In this document: positions 54,396-64,000 of the stretch, piece after piece
How the letters are laid out: each line of letters begins with the position of its first letter
How positions within the stretch are numbered: position 1 is the first letter of the stretch
NCBI GenBank assembly: GCA_951799405.1
Contig: OX637339.1
Span: 18,724,001-18,788,000 of the forward strand
From: Agapetus fuscipes
Lineage: Eukaryota; Arthropoda; Insecta; Trichoptera; Glossosomatidae
DNA: 64,000 nt
Direction of reading: 5' to 3'
Program-made: the position numbers and the translations under genes
The notes under the pieces: generated by a model
Told to the model about the DNA's origin: nothing
Seen by the model: the letters and a program-made list of their open reading frames with translations, nothing else
Database searches by the model: none

Positions 54396-54480
54396 GTCTT
54401 GGAGGCAGTACGCCAATGTCCATTCCTGGTGACTCTCCACTACGCGTTTCAAACGGAATCCAAACTGCATCTGATCCTCG
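54396..54480 (+). CDS. JIL-1: MSK/JIL-1-like kinase, exon 4
   Basis: Acceptor TTTTTCGCAG, donor CTCG|GTAAGA; 28 codons plus one base. Encodes the end of helix C and beta strands 4-5 (CPFLVTLHYAFQTESKLHLI), leading into the hinge. Essentially family consensus. Confidence 0.95.
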
Positions 54481-54639
54481 GTAAGAAACCATAAAATTTC
54501 TGGAACTCCATGGTTTTGTCTGCATGCCAACTTGTTAGATTTTAGTATGTCAATTCTATCAAATCATGGCAGTTTTTACCAAGTTCTCAAAAATACGGGA
54601 AACAGAGTAGTCTTCAAAATTGCCTCCGACGAATGTGTT

Positions 54640-54765
54640 AATGTGTCTATTGGAGGGTTTGTATCAGATAGTTGGATTAGCTCAAGAGCTGCCGAACGAC
54701 AGAAGATAGATGCAGTTGTGATGTGGTGCTGTCACAGTCAGAAAGACAATCATTTGAATCTTTCG
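54640..54765 (+). mobile_element. LINE reverse-transcriptase fragment
   Basis: SRAAERQKIDAVVMWC matches the IKAAERRKIDAFEMWC segment of the 62199-63425 reverse transcriptase; short and broken. Confidence 0.6.
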
Positions 54766-55155
54766 TTCCTTTAGAATTTTGAAAGGCTTGTGATTAACGG
54801 AAGTCTGTGAGGTTGGAATTATAAAAGATCCATTTCCAACATTTGATCCTCAGTGATGAGAAAAACAAAGAAAAGAATATATTTTTGCCATTTGATCTAC
54901 AAAGTGGAACAATTCCAGTCATCTGTTTCTTCTGCTCTCATTATCTTATCTTAAAAAATCTATTTCTCTCTTTTCTTTGTACACGAAGCTTTTATTGAAC
55001 CCATTGTTTGTAGAATATCAAAATGTTGTAAAGTTCACTCACCGTTTACACCATTTGAACCCGAAGCATTTGAACTTGGTGAAGTGTTTCAGAGCACATG
55101 ATTGTAGCTGGCAGTCGCCGTTGACAGATTTACCGACGTCTGGTGTTTTGTTTAG

Positions 55156-55271
55156 ACTACGTCAGCGGCGGGGAGCTGTTTACGCATCTGTACCAGCGGG
55201 AGCGGTTCTCCGAGGAAGAGGTCAGGATCTACATCGCTGAGGTCATCCTGGCCATCGAGCAGCTGCATAAG
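55156..55271 (+). CDS. JIL-1: MSK/JIL-1-like kinase, exon 5
   Basis: Acceptor TTGTTTAG, donor AAG|GTAACA; enters phase 1, leaves phase 0. Encodes the hinge and helices D-E: DYVSGGELFTHLYQRERF and then EVILAIEQLHK. GGELFTHL and the QRERF segment favour MSK over RSK. Confidence 0.95.
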
Positions 55272-55519
55272 GTAACAATGACCCCTTGATGGTGTTGATG
55301 ATGAATTGGTTGAATTTTTTGGTTTGCGTTGTTTTCATTGTCACTCTAAAGGTGGCCCAATAGATTCGGTGAACAGATCTGTCTTGGGAAGTCTTAAATC
55401 CTTGCACTTGGCCATTACTTTACGTGTTTTCTGACCCACCTTTGCTTTGTGTACCACTTGAGACAGAGCAGCATCACGAGAGGGCCTTCTGCCGCTTGCA
55501 TCTCACTATTTCTGATGCG

Positions 55520-55740
55520 TGTCGTGTGACACATCCCCGGATGGGATGGATGTACAGGGCATGGGTTTGTGGAGGGAGAACAAGTGCCTTGGGACGTCTT
55601 TTGAAGTGAATGCTCGTTCCCTTAGTGCTTGTTTGTCTTATGTTCATCAGAGGTAATTTCACTTGAGCAATGTTTGTATGTGTACTGGATCAATGTGACT
55701 GGGCATTGATTAAAAAATATTGATAACAACTCTCACATTA
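55520..55740. repeat. Old MITE delta remnant and short repeat
   Basis: 55525-55560 is the inverse of 23945-23980. 55655-55735 (GAGCAATGTTTGTATGTGTA, CTCTCACATTATTACG) is a degraded interior of MITE delta. Confidence 0.5.
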
Positions 55741-55989
55741 TTACGTTTTTTCTGATGAAATTGTATGGTTACAGTGAATCATTGATATTCACAAAACAGT
55801 TTGATCCATAGCTGGTCTACGGATAATCGATTTTTTGTATGGAAAATTCTCTGTATGCTGCGGATGAGCCATGGCTTTGCTGTTTGAGGGTACACCGAAA
55901 GAGGCAAGCAAAATAGCCAGGGAGGAGGTTGATCTTATTCTATTGAAGATTTAGCCTCCACTGGTGGTATGGTGGTTGAGGAAAGAACC

Positions 55990-56415
55990 CTAAGGCCCGG
56001 TATTTTGAAGTATCGTAAAGTTAACTAAAATGCAATTTTAGTTAAATCATCATAATATTTCACTCACCGAATTTCGCCAGTAAATATTTAGTAACTTTAA
56101 CTTTCGATTTTCAAGATGGCGGCGCTTCACTGACAGCCGCTGTTCTTTTTTAATGTAAGGATACATCAAAATTGTTGCAAACTGAACATTTTTTGTCTCG
56201 TTTTCTAGCTTAATGAAGGTTAGGGATAGGATTTTTATGAATAGTTTTTTGTTTTAAAGCTTTTGAATGGCATTTTAATTATTTCAAAGATTTAGGGGCG
56301 TGGCTTCATACTTCGGCAATGTTCGGTTTTAGTTAACTCGAGATTGAGTATTTTGAATAAAAGTTCAAGTAATAGTTAACTAAAATATTACTACAGTTCA
56401 ATATACCGGGCCTAA
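55990..56415. repeat. Inverted-repeat intron segment
   Basis: AAGGCCCGGTATTTTGAAGT at 55991 and AGTTCAATATACCGGGCCTA at 56395 are inverted, with AGTTAACTAAAAT on both inner sides. Probably another MITE of ~425 bp. Confidence 0.7.
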
Positions 56416-56771
56416 GACAACAACACTCTTTGAACCCGATTTTCTGTGTTGCAATACTTCAAGTTTATTTCATAAATCTGTTTTAATTTTCCAAAGGTTG
56501 TGTTTTGATGGCACATGATATTCCTTGAAAATGAATAAGTGAGGCTAATTATTGCTAATTATGGCAACGCCGCTCGTGGCCATTATAATATGTTCTTTTT
56601 ATGGCATTTCTTTTAATCATAGCCCGTAAACCGAATCCTTAAGTTTATCAATAAAAACGATGCATGCAAATTACGTTTATCGCCATTCCGAGAAGTTTCA
56701 TTTTGTGTGGTCGATAGCATTTCAATTTCAATTTGATTTTGATTTTCGATTTTTTTGTTGCCTTGACCTAA

Positions 56772-56975
56772 TAGGTTGGTGTGAGGCTGACCCATGCCGT
56801 AATTTGGTTAACTTTTTCCAATGCCACTCCGGTTGCAGGCGGATTCTTATCAAAGGGATGAATGTGAGTCGTTCTACGAGTTGTCCTTGTTGTCACGGGG
56901 GGGAGGAGATATCTATAATCTTTAATCTTAACTGCAAGGGTTTGTTAACATTTAAGCCTCATTTTAGATGCATTT
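56772..56975. mobile_element. Family T fragments
   Basis: 56772-56840 plus strand (ATAGGTTGGTGTGAGGCTGA) and 56917-56975 minus strand (ATAATCTTTAATCTTAACTG tail). Confidence 0.6.
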
Positions 56976-57224
56976 ATATTGTAACGAGATGGATTTGTTT
57001 GTTAGGTAAAATGGAACATGAGATTTGAATTTGAATGAAAAGGAAAACAAAGGAAGGCAGAAAGGGGAGGAGAAGCTTGCCAGGCGGGATAGCCACAAGC
57101 CTGTGTAATTAAGAATAAAGAATATTATTGTGCTGTGGTTAATTGTGTATACATTGTGAAAGAAATAAAAGTAAACATATTAAAGTGTGTATGTTATATT
57201 ATTAATTGTGTCAATCAGCAGGAC

Positions 57225-57455
57225 AAAGAAAAACCCTCACATTTTGGCGCCCAACGCCCACAGACAGAAACATGTAGATTTGCGCCTGCACATTCTGCAT
57301 GAGTGCATATAAATAAATAAAAACCTCACATGTATACGAATCTTGCAACTCCTGCCGCCTTTCCCTAAAACGGGGTCGATTTGGCAAAAGGTAACAAATT
57401 TTTACAGCACGGTGGATTAGCCTCATACCAATCTATCAGTCAAGGAGTATAAATG
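57225..57455 (-). mobile_element. Family T copy
   Basis: CCCACAGACAGAAACATG to CATACCAATCTATCAGTCAA; tail lost. Confidence 0.75.
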
Positions 57456-57611
57456 AGGTTATTACATTCTGGTATCGATAGAAGAGGATGAGCATTCCAA
57501 CCCTAATTCAATGCTCGAGGGAATGTAGGTTGGCTGAGAAAGAGTGGGGTCATCGATGAGCATCACTGGATTTGAGTTTGTCGTCAGCACCTTAAAAAAA
57601 AAAAAAAAAAA

Positions 57612-57906
57612 TTTGGCTGATTTATTTGGTGAGCGCTGTTTTTGTGTGTATCACACCTCAAGAGCCCTCTGCGAGCTTGGTCGTCGCTCTAGAAAGCGCC
57701 AATTCTCAAGCAAGACCCAGTTGTTGTAAGGCTTGATAGACCTTTTGATGACCGGTCTTTGGTAAAGGTTTATGAATTTTTCAACCCAGCGAAGAGCAAA
57801 TTTGAAAATATAAATGGTATATTTTTTGTGCTCCGCCGGGATTCGAACCCACGACCTTCCAGTTACGAGTCCGAAGTGTTACCACATGGACTACGGACCG
57901 GTCTTG
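57612..57906 (-). mobile_element. SINE-B
   Basis: Left GATTTATTTGGTGAGCGCTG tail, body, antisense box B GGGATTCGAACCC, head ending ACGGACCGGTC, just 50 bp upstream of kinase exon 6. Confidence 0.85.
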
Positions 57907-57914
57907 TTTGTTAA

Positions 57915-58790
<876 letters not shown>

Positions 58791-58792
58791 TT

Positions 58793-59241
58793 TTTTTTTT
58801 TTTTTTTAAGAAATCCTGTGCGGGAGACTCCCTAGATTCTAAAGACTCTAGGGCTCTATGACACTTGTTGTAGTGCCGCAGAGGTGTACGAGCTTGGTCG
58901 TCGCTACAAAGCGCCATTACTCAAGCAAGACCCAGTTGCTGTAAGGCTGGATGGACCTTTTGGTGACCGGTCATTGGTAAAAGTTTATGAATTTTTCAAC
59001 CCAGCTAAGAGCACATTCGAAATATAAATGGTATATTTTTGTGCTCCGCCGGGATCCGAATCCACAACCTTCCATTTGCGAGTCCGAAGTGTTGCCACTA
59101 CGGACTACGGACCGGTCCAAGATGCCAACGACACGCGGTGTGCCTGAGCGGTTACCCATCCAAGCACTGACCGCGCCAAATGTTGCTTAACTTCGGTGAT
59201 CTATGGGAACCGGTGCTTTCAACATGGCTAACGTCGTTGAC
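58793..59241 (-). mobile_element. 5S rRNA-tRNA composite SINE with LINE gamma tail
   Basis: Read on the minus strand. 59241-59124 is a nearly complete 5S rRNA (118 bp) with internal promoter elements (CCGAAGTTAAGCAAC, GCTTGGATGGGTAACCGC). GGCATCTTGGACC links it to a SINE-B tRNA-like head with a degenerate box B (GGATTCGGATCCC), then the SINE-B body to CAAGCTCGTA, the LINE gamma 3' end (ACCTCTGCGGCACTACAAC, CTAGGGAGTCTCCCGCAC) and a poly-A run. Confidence 0.9.
59124..59241 (-). rRNA. 5S rRNA-derived module (within SINE)
   Basis: Conserved blocks CCATGTTGAA, ATCACCGAAGTTAAGCAAC, GCGCGGTCAGTGCTTGGATG and CACACCGCGTG in the right order and spacing for a ~120-base 5S rRNA. It is a retroposon part rather than a functional 5S gene because it runs into SINE-B without a T-run terminator. 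Confidence 0.85.
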
Positions 59242-59291
59242 ATGTACTTACCTCCTTATATATATTCTTAGAAATTCTCAAGTATATAAAT

Positions 59292-59845
59292 TGTCCAGTC
59301 CGTAGTATAGTGGTTAACACTTCGGACTCGTAATTGGAAGGTTTTGGATTCGGATCCCGGCGGAGCACAAAAATATACCATTTATATTTCGAATGTGCTT
59401 TTAGCTGGGTTGAAAAATTCATAAACCTTTACCAAAGACCTGCACCAAAGGTCAATCAAGCCTTACAGCAACTGAGTCTTGCTCGAGTATTGGCGCTTTT
59501 TATAGAGACGACTAAGCTCGCATAGCGCTGCCTTAGTTCTTGTTTATCGTATACGCCATTGAGAAAATTTTACATGAGCAATGTTTGCATGTGTACTGGA
59601 CCAATGTGTCTTATGAAAACAAGGTATTTATTTAAAAAATATTTAAAAGAACTGTCATCGAGTTTTACGGTTTTTCTTAGCTCAGATTGTGTAGAATTTG
59701 ATTCATGAGACAACTGCATGAAAAAGTCATATTTGACGAGATTGGCGTATACGATAAACAAGAACTGGGGGAGCGAATTAGGGCTCTTGAGGTGTGAATT
59801 ACACGACAAAAGCGCTCACCAAATAAATCATCCTAATATTATTTT
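59292..59845 (+). mobile_element. SINE-B split by MITE delta
   Basis: Head and body 59292-59522 (TCCGTAGTATAGTGGTTAAC to GACTAAGCTCGCA) and tail 59776-59845 (AGGGCTCTTGAGGTGTGAAT, AATCATCCTAATATTATT). No 5S head or gamma tail. Confidence 0.8.
59526..59775. mobile_element. MITE delta-2
   Basis: CGCTGCCTTAGTTCTTG to CAAGAACTGGGGGAGCG; very similar to 16004-16258. Confidence 0.85.
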
Positions 59846-59849
59846 TACT

Positions 59850-60240
59850 TCATACATTCTTAGAATTTCTCAAGTATATACATACAAAACACGAAATCAA
59901 ATCATTCAATACTTATGTAGGATATAATATGATATGTATTAGCATATAACCTAATATGTAATAGGTATGTTATTCGGTATTATCTATGGGCCCTGACCCA
60001 CTAACCGCGCGCATCTTGTGCCGGTATCGCCGTCTCCCTCCCACACGCTCCACTCTCATCGCGGATAGAAAGAGACAACCGACATTAGCTAACTACCTGT
60101 TGAACGCTATCGGAAAATTATGGATTAAATGTAGTAGCTAGTTTTTATAATAATAATTTTATTAGTTTATTTTCTTATGAAAATGATTGTATTTGTAAAT
60201 ACAAAGGAATTGTGCGAGGAAAAAGAGAATGAGATAATAA
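59850..60240. other. Intron sequence, partly GC-rich
   Basis: 60000-60115 (CTAACCGCGCGCATC, GATAGAAAGAGAC) has a diverged partner at 63565-63680; no gene. Confidence 0.4.
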
Positions 60241-60244
60241 AAAT

Positions 60245-60700
60245 AATAATCTATAATCTAAGTTGCAAGGATATATTCATTTAAAGCTCTCAGATGTATG
60301 CCCACAAACCAACAAGTGTAGTTCGCGCTTACAATTAATGCTGAATGTGTACTTACAAATAAAATCCAAACCTCAAATGAACATAAGCCCCACAACTTTT
60401 GCCGACCTTCCCTGAAACAGGGGTGACATTGGCAAAGTGAACCATTTTTTACAGTATGGGTGGTCAGCCTCATACCAACCTATAAGTCAAGGAATATGAA
60501 TAATAAATTACGTTTTAATATAAAAAAGAACAAAACTTTACAAAGAAATCTATACAAAAAAAGTCAAAAATTTCCTATGCAAAAAATGTAGCAAATGAAT
60601 ACACCAACATTAGAAATCAACATTGCAGATTAGCCGCCACTTCTTCCTGTCCTTGCATACTTCTTTCATTTCATCCAGAGTCATAACCTTAGAATAAGAT
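60245..60700 (-). mobile_element. Family T LINE 3' end with coding remnant
   Basis: Tail ATAATCTATAATCTAAGTTG, T block to 60490, UTR, then antisense coding end (GCCGCCACTTCTTCCTGTCC, CTTCTTTCATTTCATCCAG). Confidence 0.85.
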
Positions 60701-60723
60701 GGAGCGAGAAAATAATGACTTGG

Positions 60724-60960
60724 TCCGGTCGATAGCTCTGTTGGTAGATTTCTTGCATTTCATGCTGTGGGCTCGGGTTTGAATCCCACCGAGGGTGTCA
60801 GAAATAATTTCGCGTTTTTCGGTGTTTGTTTCAAAACCTAAAATAAAATACCGGCAAGGTTTACTCAGCCTTCACAAGAAATGAGTACCAGCCCCCTCGG
60901 GAGCTGGAAAAACCCTCACTTCAACGGAAATGTTTGGCGCAAGGCCGGTCCCCTTGAGAT
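60724..60960 (+). mobile_element. SINE-A, 3' truncated
   Basis: CCGGTCGATAGCTCTGTTGG head to AAGGCCGGTCCCCTTGAG. Confidence 0.85.
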
Positions 60961-60984
60961 GTACAGAATAAATTGAAATTGAGA

Positions 60985-61200
60985 TGGGTATGAGACTGAC
61001 CACCCATACTGTAAAAATTGGTTGCATTCGCCAATGACACCCCTGATTCAAGGAAGGTCGGTAAGAGTTGTAGGGTTTGAGATTGTGGTCTGTGACGGTT
61101 TTTTGTTTTGTGTTGTTTTTTTAGCGCGAAATTACACGTGTCGGGCATACATTTGAAATGAATCTTAGATGAAGTGTTTGTTTGCAACCAAGATTATTGA
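60985..61200 (+). mobile_element. Family T copy
   Basis: GATGGGTATGAGACTGACC to TTTGCAACCAAGATTATTG; diverged in the middle. Confidence 0.75.
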
Positions 61201-61345
61201 ATCTAAGAGACGGGAATGTTGTATGAAAAAGGTAATGGATATGATTGAATTGAAAGAGGTATGTAAGGATAGAAAGAAATGGTGGCATATGTGCATAGGC
61301 TCTGGCCACCCCTAGGGAAATGGCGGTAGAGGTGTAGTATACAAA
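61200..61345 (+). mobile_element. LINE beta-like 3' fragment
   Basis: ESKRRECCMKKVMDM and CSGHP-like end, then GGGAAATGGCGGTAGAGG. Confidence 0.7.
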
Positions 61346-61566
61346 AATATGTACAGAAGAAATGCAAAATTAAAGACAGGGAAAGTCTTGGAAAAATGGC
61401 GTCATCAGAAAAGTGAAATTTAAAAAAAAAAAACTTTTCCTTGTAAAATATTTCGTCATCATGAATTTGAGTCGTATAGAACCAAAAGCGGTAATCTATA
61501 TTTTTTTCGTTAATGATTCAAATATACTTAGTATGGAAACACACGAAAAGATTTTTCCATCTATAT

Positions 61567-61790
61567 AAAATCTAAGTTGCAAAAATATATAACTAATGCA
61601 TTCCCACAAGCAGACACGTGCATGTTCGCGCTCACATACATGCTGCATGTGTGTACATACAAGCAAAATAAAAACCCACATCTCATATGAACATAAACCT
61701 TGCACTTCATACCGTTGTACCCTGAAATACGGGTGACATTGGCAAAGTGAACCAAGTTTTTACAGCATGGGAGAGTCAGCTGCATGAAAA
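61567..61790 (-). mobile_element. Family T copy
   Basis: ATAAAATCTAAGTTGC to GCATGGGAGAGTCAGCTGCA. Confidence 0.8.
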
Positions 61791-61794
61791 AAAC

Positions 61795-62098
61795 ACAACT
61801 GAGCTATAAATATAGTGTAACTCTTGCCGCGTTATCCCCGAAGTGTTTCGCATGTGACAAGTGGAACCTTATTATTTTTACACGTAAGGGGGGCCGGAAT
61901 TCCGCAAACAACTTCAGTTGAAGTGGGAGTCTCCCAGCTCATTACTGAGCTGGTACTCATTTCTTGTGAAGGCAGAGTAAACCTTGCCGGTATTTTATAT
62001 TGGGTTTTGAAATAAACACCGCAACGAGAAATAATTTCTGACACCCTCACCGTTGGGATTCGAACCCGAGCTCTCGGCATGGAATGCAAGCTACTGAC
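61795..62098 (-). mobile_element. SINE-A, head truncated
   Basis: ACAACTGAGCTATAAATATA to CGGCATGGAATGCAAGC; antisense box B GGGATTCGAACCC. Confidence 0.85.
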
Positions 62099-62174
62099 CG
62101 ACCTATTCTCATTTTCAGAAAAACCTCCAGATTTCTGCCTTTGATTCTATACGACTCGCGTTTCTTTTTTTCAC

Positions 62175-63425
62175 CCATTCTTCTTCTTCTTCTTAATCCT
62201 ATTCCTCATTACTGAGGGTTGTGACCCTTGTGGAAGCAACCAATCTTCTCCAGCTCTCCCTCGACTGCGCTGCCCGCAACGCTCCAACTACTGAGGTGCC
62301 TGCTGCTGTCTTCACTTGATCGGTCCACCGTGTGGGGGATCTACCTCTTCCTCTCTTCCCCTCCAAGTTACCGATCACAACCAGTCGTTCCAGGCTATCC
62401 TCATTGCCACGGACAACGTGTCCGAAGAACTGAAGAATACGGCGTGTACACATGTTGGCCAGAGTCAAGCCATCCAAACGCAGCTCCCGACGAATGGACT
62501 CATTGGTGCGTCTAGCCGTCCATGGGATTCGAAGCATGCGCCTCCAGCACCACATTTCAAAAGCGTCAATTTTTCTTCTTTCTGCTGCTTTTATGGTCCA
62601 TGTTTCAGCAGCATAGAGAAAAATAGAGTGGACCAGACTCCTGACAAGCTTAATCTTGGTGCTGTTACTCACACCCCGGTCTTTCCATATTTTGTCCAAC
62701 TTAGACATGGCACTTTTGGCAATGGCGATACGGCGTCTAATTTCTCCTTCGCAAGATCCTTCGTTACTAATTTGAGATCCAAGGAACTGGAACTCGTTTA
62801 TGATCTCCAAACCTTGAAATGAGTTTCCCAGATCACCAAACTTTTTTGATCGATCTATGATCATGATCTTGGTTTTACTCTGGTTGATCTCGAGTCCCAG
62901 TACCTTGCTCTCGGTCTCTACTCGTTTAAGGAGATCTGCCATCTCTCTCGGGTTTTTGGCCAAAAGTGTTGTGTCATCCGCATATCTTAAATTGGACAGC
63001 TTTACGCCACCAATAGACACTCCTCCATCCCATTGGTACAGAGCCCTGCGCATTATGTATTCCCCATAGATATTAAACAGGTCAGGGGAGAGGATGCATC
63101 CCTGTCTTACACCTTTTTCTGTGGGAAAACTTGTTGTGTTCATGCCATTAATCCTTATGATTGCCTTACTAGGAGTGTAAAGTCCGTGGATGAGTTTTAT
63201 CAAATGGGATGGAACCCCCATTTCCTTGAGAACTTTCCACAAATATTCCCACTTCACGCAATCAAAAGCCTTCTTGTAATCAATAAAACATAAAACAACT
63301 GGCGTCAAGAACTCTCTGCTCTTTTCAATAATCTGACGGATGTTGAGAATCTGTTCTCTTGTACCTCTTCCTTTCACAAAACCAGCCTGTTCCTTAGGAA
63401 TTTGCCATCCAATATAGCTGTGCAA
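62175..63425 (-). CDS. LINE reverse transcriptase, 5' truncated, uninterrupted ORF
   Basis: 408 residues with no stop, minus strand 63425 to 62199. Reverse-transcriptase palm motifs are present: CFIDYKKAFDCV (about 46-57, first Asp), GVRQGCILSP (105-114) and LRYADD (146-151, catalytic Asp pair). The thumb follows with LYAAETW near 275, RKIDAFEMWCWRRML and FFGHV, ending SNEE-stop. A (GAA)n tail (62190-62200 on minus) follows, as in target-primed LINE insertions of RTE-like clades. The N-terminal endonuclease and fingers are missing, so it is not autonomous. The intact frame implies a recent insertion. The Met at 63425 is probably not a native start. Confidence 0.85.
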
Positions 63426-63439
63426 ACGCTATATTGGAT

Positions 63440-63780
63440 TTTCACCCATACACTGATATATATTTCTAATCTTATTAGAACATTTTTCTTTATGAACACA
63501 CACACATACATATTCCTACAATACACACACACGTTTTTTACGTGTGTATTGGTGTCCTACTAACCTACTAACGCCGCGCGCCGCTCTCAGCCTGTACATT
63601 TGTCTCTCTCGCTCTTGCGCAATTTGTTGTGAGGTAGAAAGAGACGGCGATACGACGCTGGCACTGCCAGGTACTCTCTCGACAAGGATGAGCTCCAAAT
63701 ATTTTTAATCATTGTACTGAAAAAATAAATAACAAAACAAAATGGTGGATAATTGATTGTTGTGAACGTTAATTAGGATC
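63440..63780. other. Intron stretch with ACACAC runs
   Basis: (CA)n runs at 63499-63510 and 63522-63531. 63565-63680 is a diverged partner of 60000-60115. No gene. Confidence 0.4.
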
Positions 63781-63782
63781 GA

Positions 63783-64000
63783 TTTAACAGTTTAATTTTA
63801 CAAAGGGCGTCTTGCTTGAGAATCGGCGCTTTGTAGCGACGTCCAAGCTCCGTGACTGGTCCGTAGCTCAGTGGTAACACTGCGGACTCTGAATGAGAAG
63901 GTCGTGGGTTCGATTCCCGGCGGAGCACAAAAAATATATCATTTATATTTTCAAATTTTCTCTTCGCTGGGTTGAAAAATTCATAAACCTTTACCAATGA
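63783..64000 (+). mobile_element. SINE-B end followed by a SINE-B start
   Basis: 63783-63850 is a SINE-B 3' body (TTGCTTGAGAATCGGCGCTT to CCAAGCTCC). A new SINE-B head follows at 63855 (GGTCCGTAGCTCAGTGG, GGTTCGATTCCCGG) and runs off the window. A possible B-B tandem. Confidence 0.8.

Noticed and set aside
59124..59241. Functional 5S rRNA gene
   Set aside because: Substitutions in the 5' part, no T-run terminator, and direct continuation into SINE-B.

Overview
This is a window of a repeat-saturated, AT-rich animal nuclear genome, most likely an insect. The evidence is GT/AG introns, GC-rich exons in AT-rich surroundings, an arthropod-type kinase gene and dense non-LTR retrotransposon debris. 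A lepidopteran or hemipteran would fit, but nothing here fixes the order. There is no bacterial or viral gene organisation. A 200-base run of N (634-833) is an assembly gap.

One host gene dominates. Six plus-strand coding exons (18554-18899, 24230-24298, 52958-53091, 54396-54480, 55156-55271, 57957-58145) join in frame. They encode an acidic N-terminal extension followed by most of the first (AGC-type) kinase domain of an MSK/JIL-1-like (RPS6KA5-like) protein kinase. All five internal junctions have GT...AG borders and matching phases. The rest of the gene lies beyond the right edge. The second intron is 28.7 kb, divides the glycine-rich loop, and is filled with transposons. A second host-like exon (2-317) at the left edge ends in a good splice donor and is unidentified.

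Almost everything else is mobile DNA. (1) About 45 copies of one ~300 bp sequence, called family T here, have TTAGA-repeat tails. The longest copies run upstream into a reverse-transcriptase C-terminus, so T is the 3' end of a LINE. (2) Other LINE debris includes a TTACAG-tailed element (beta), a poly-A element (gamma), CR1/jockey-like 3' ends, and a 408-residue uninterrupted reverse-transcriptase ORF at the right edge. (3) There are three tRNA-headed SINE families (A, B, C). They occur alone, as a B-A dimer with a shared internal deletion, with tails identical to LINE gamma, and, in two copies, with a 5S rRNA head. (4) At least ten inverted-repeat (MITE-like) families are present. Several insertions are nested and give a relative chronology, for example MITE containing LINE beta containing T, and T containing MITE containing T. 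(5) Tandem repeats include two adjacent arrays (33955-35165) that share a CTCGCGA core.

Layout: 1-10 kb, unknown exon and SINE/LINE debris; 10-18.5 kb, relatively repeat-poor upstream region with a candidate core promoter at 13.77 kb; 18.5-58.2 kb, the kinase exons and their transposon-filled introns; 58.2-64 kb, the start of the next intron with a 5S-tRNA SINE and a LINE reverse transcriptase.
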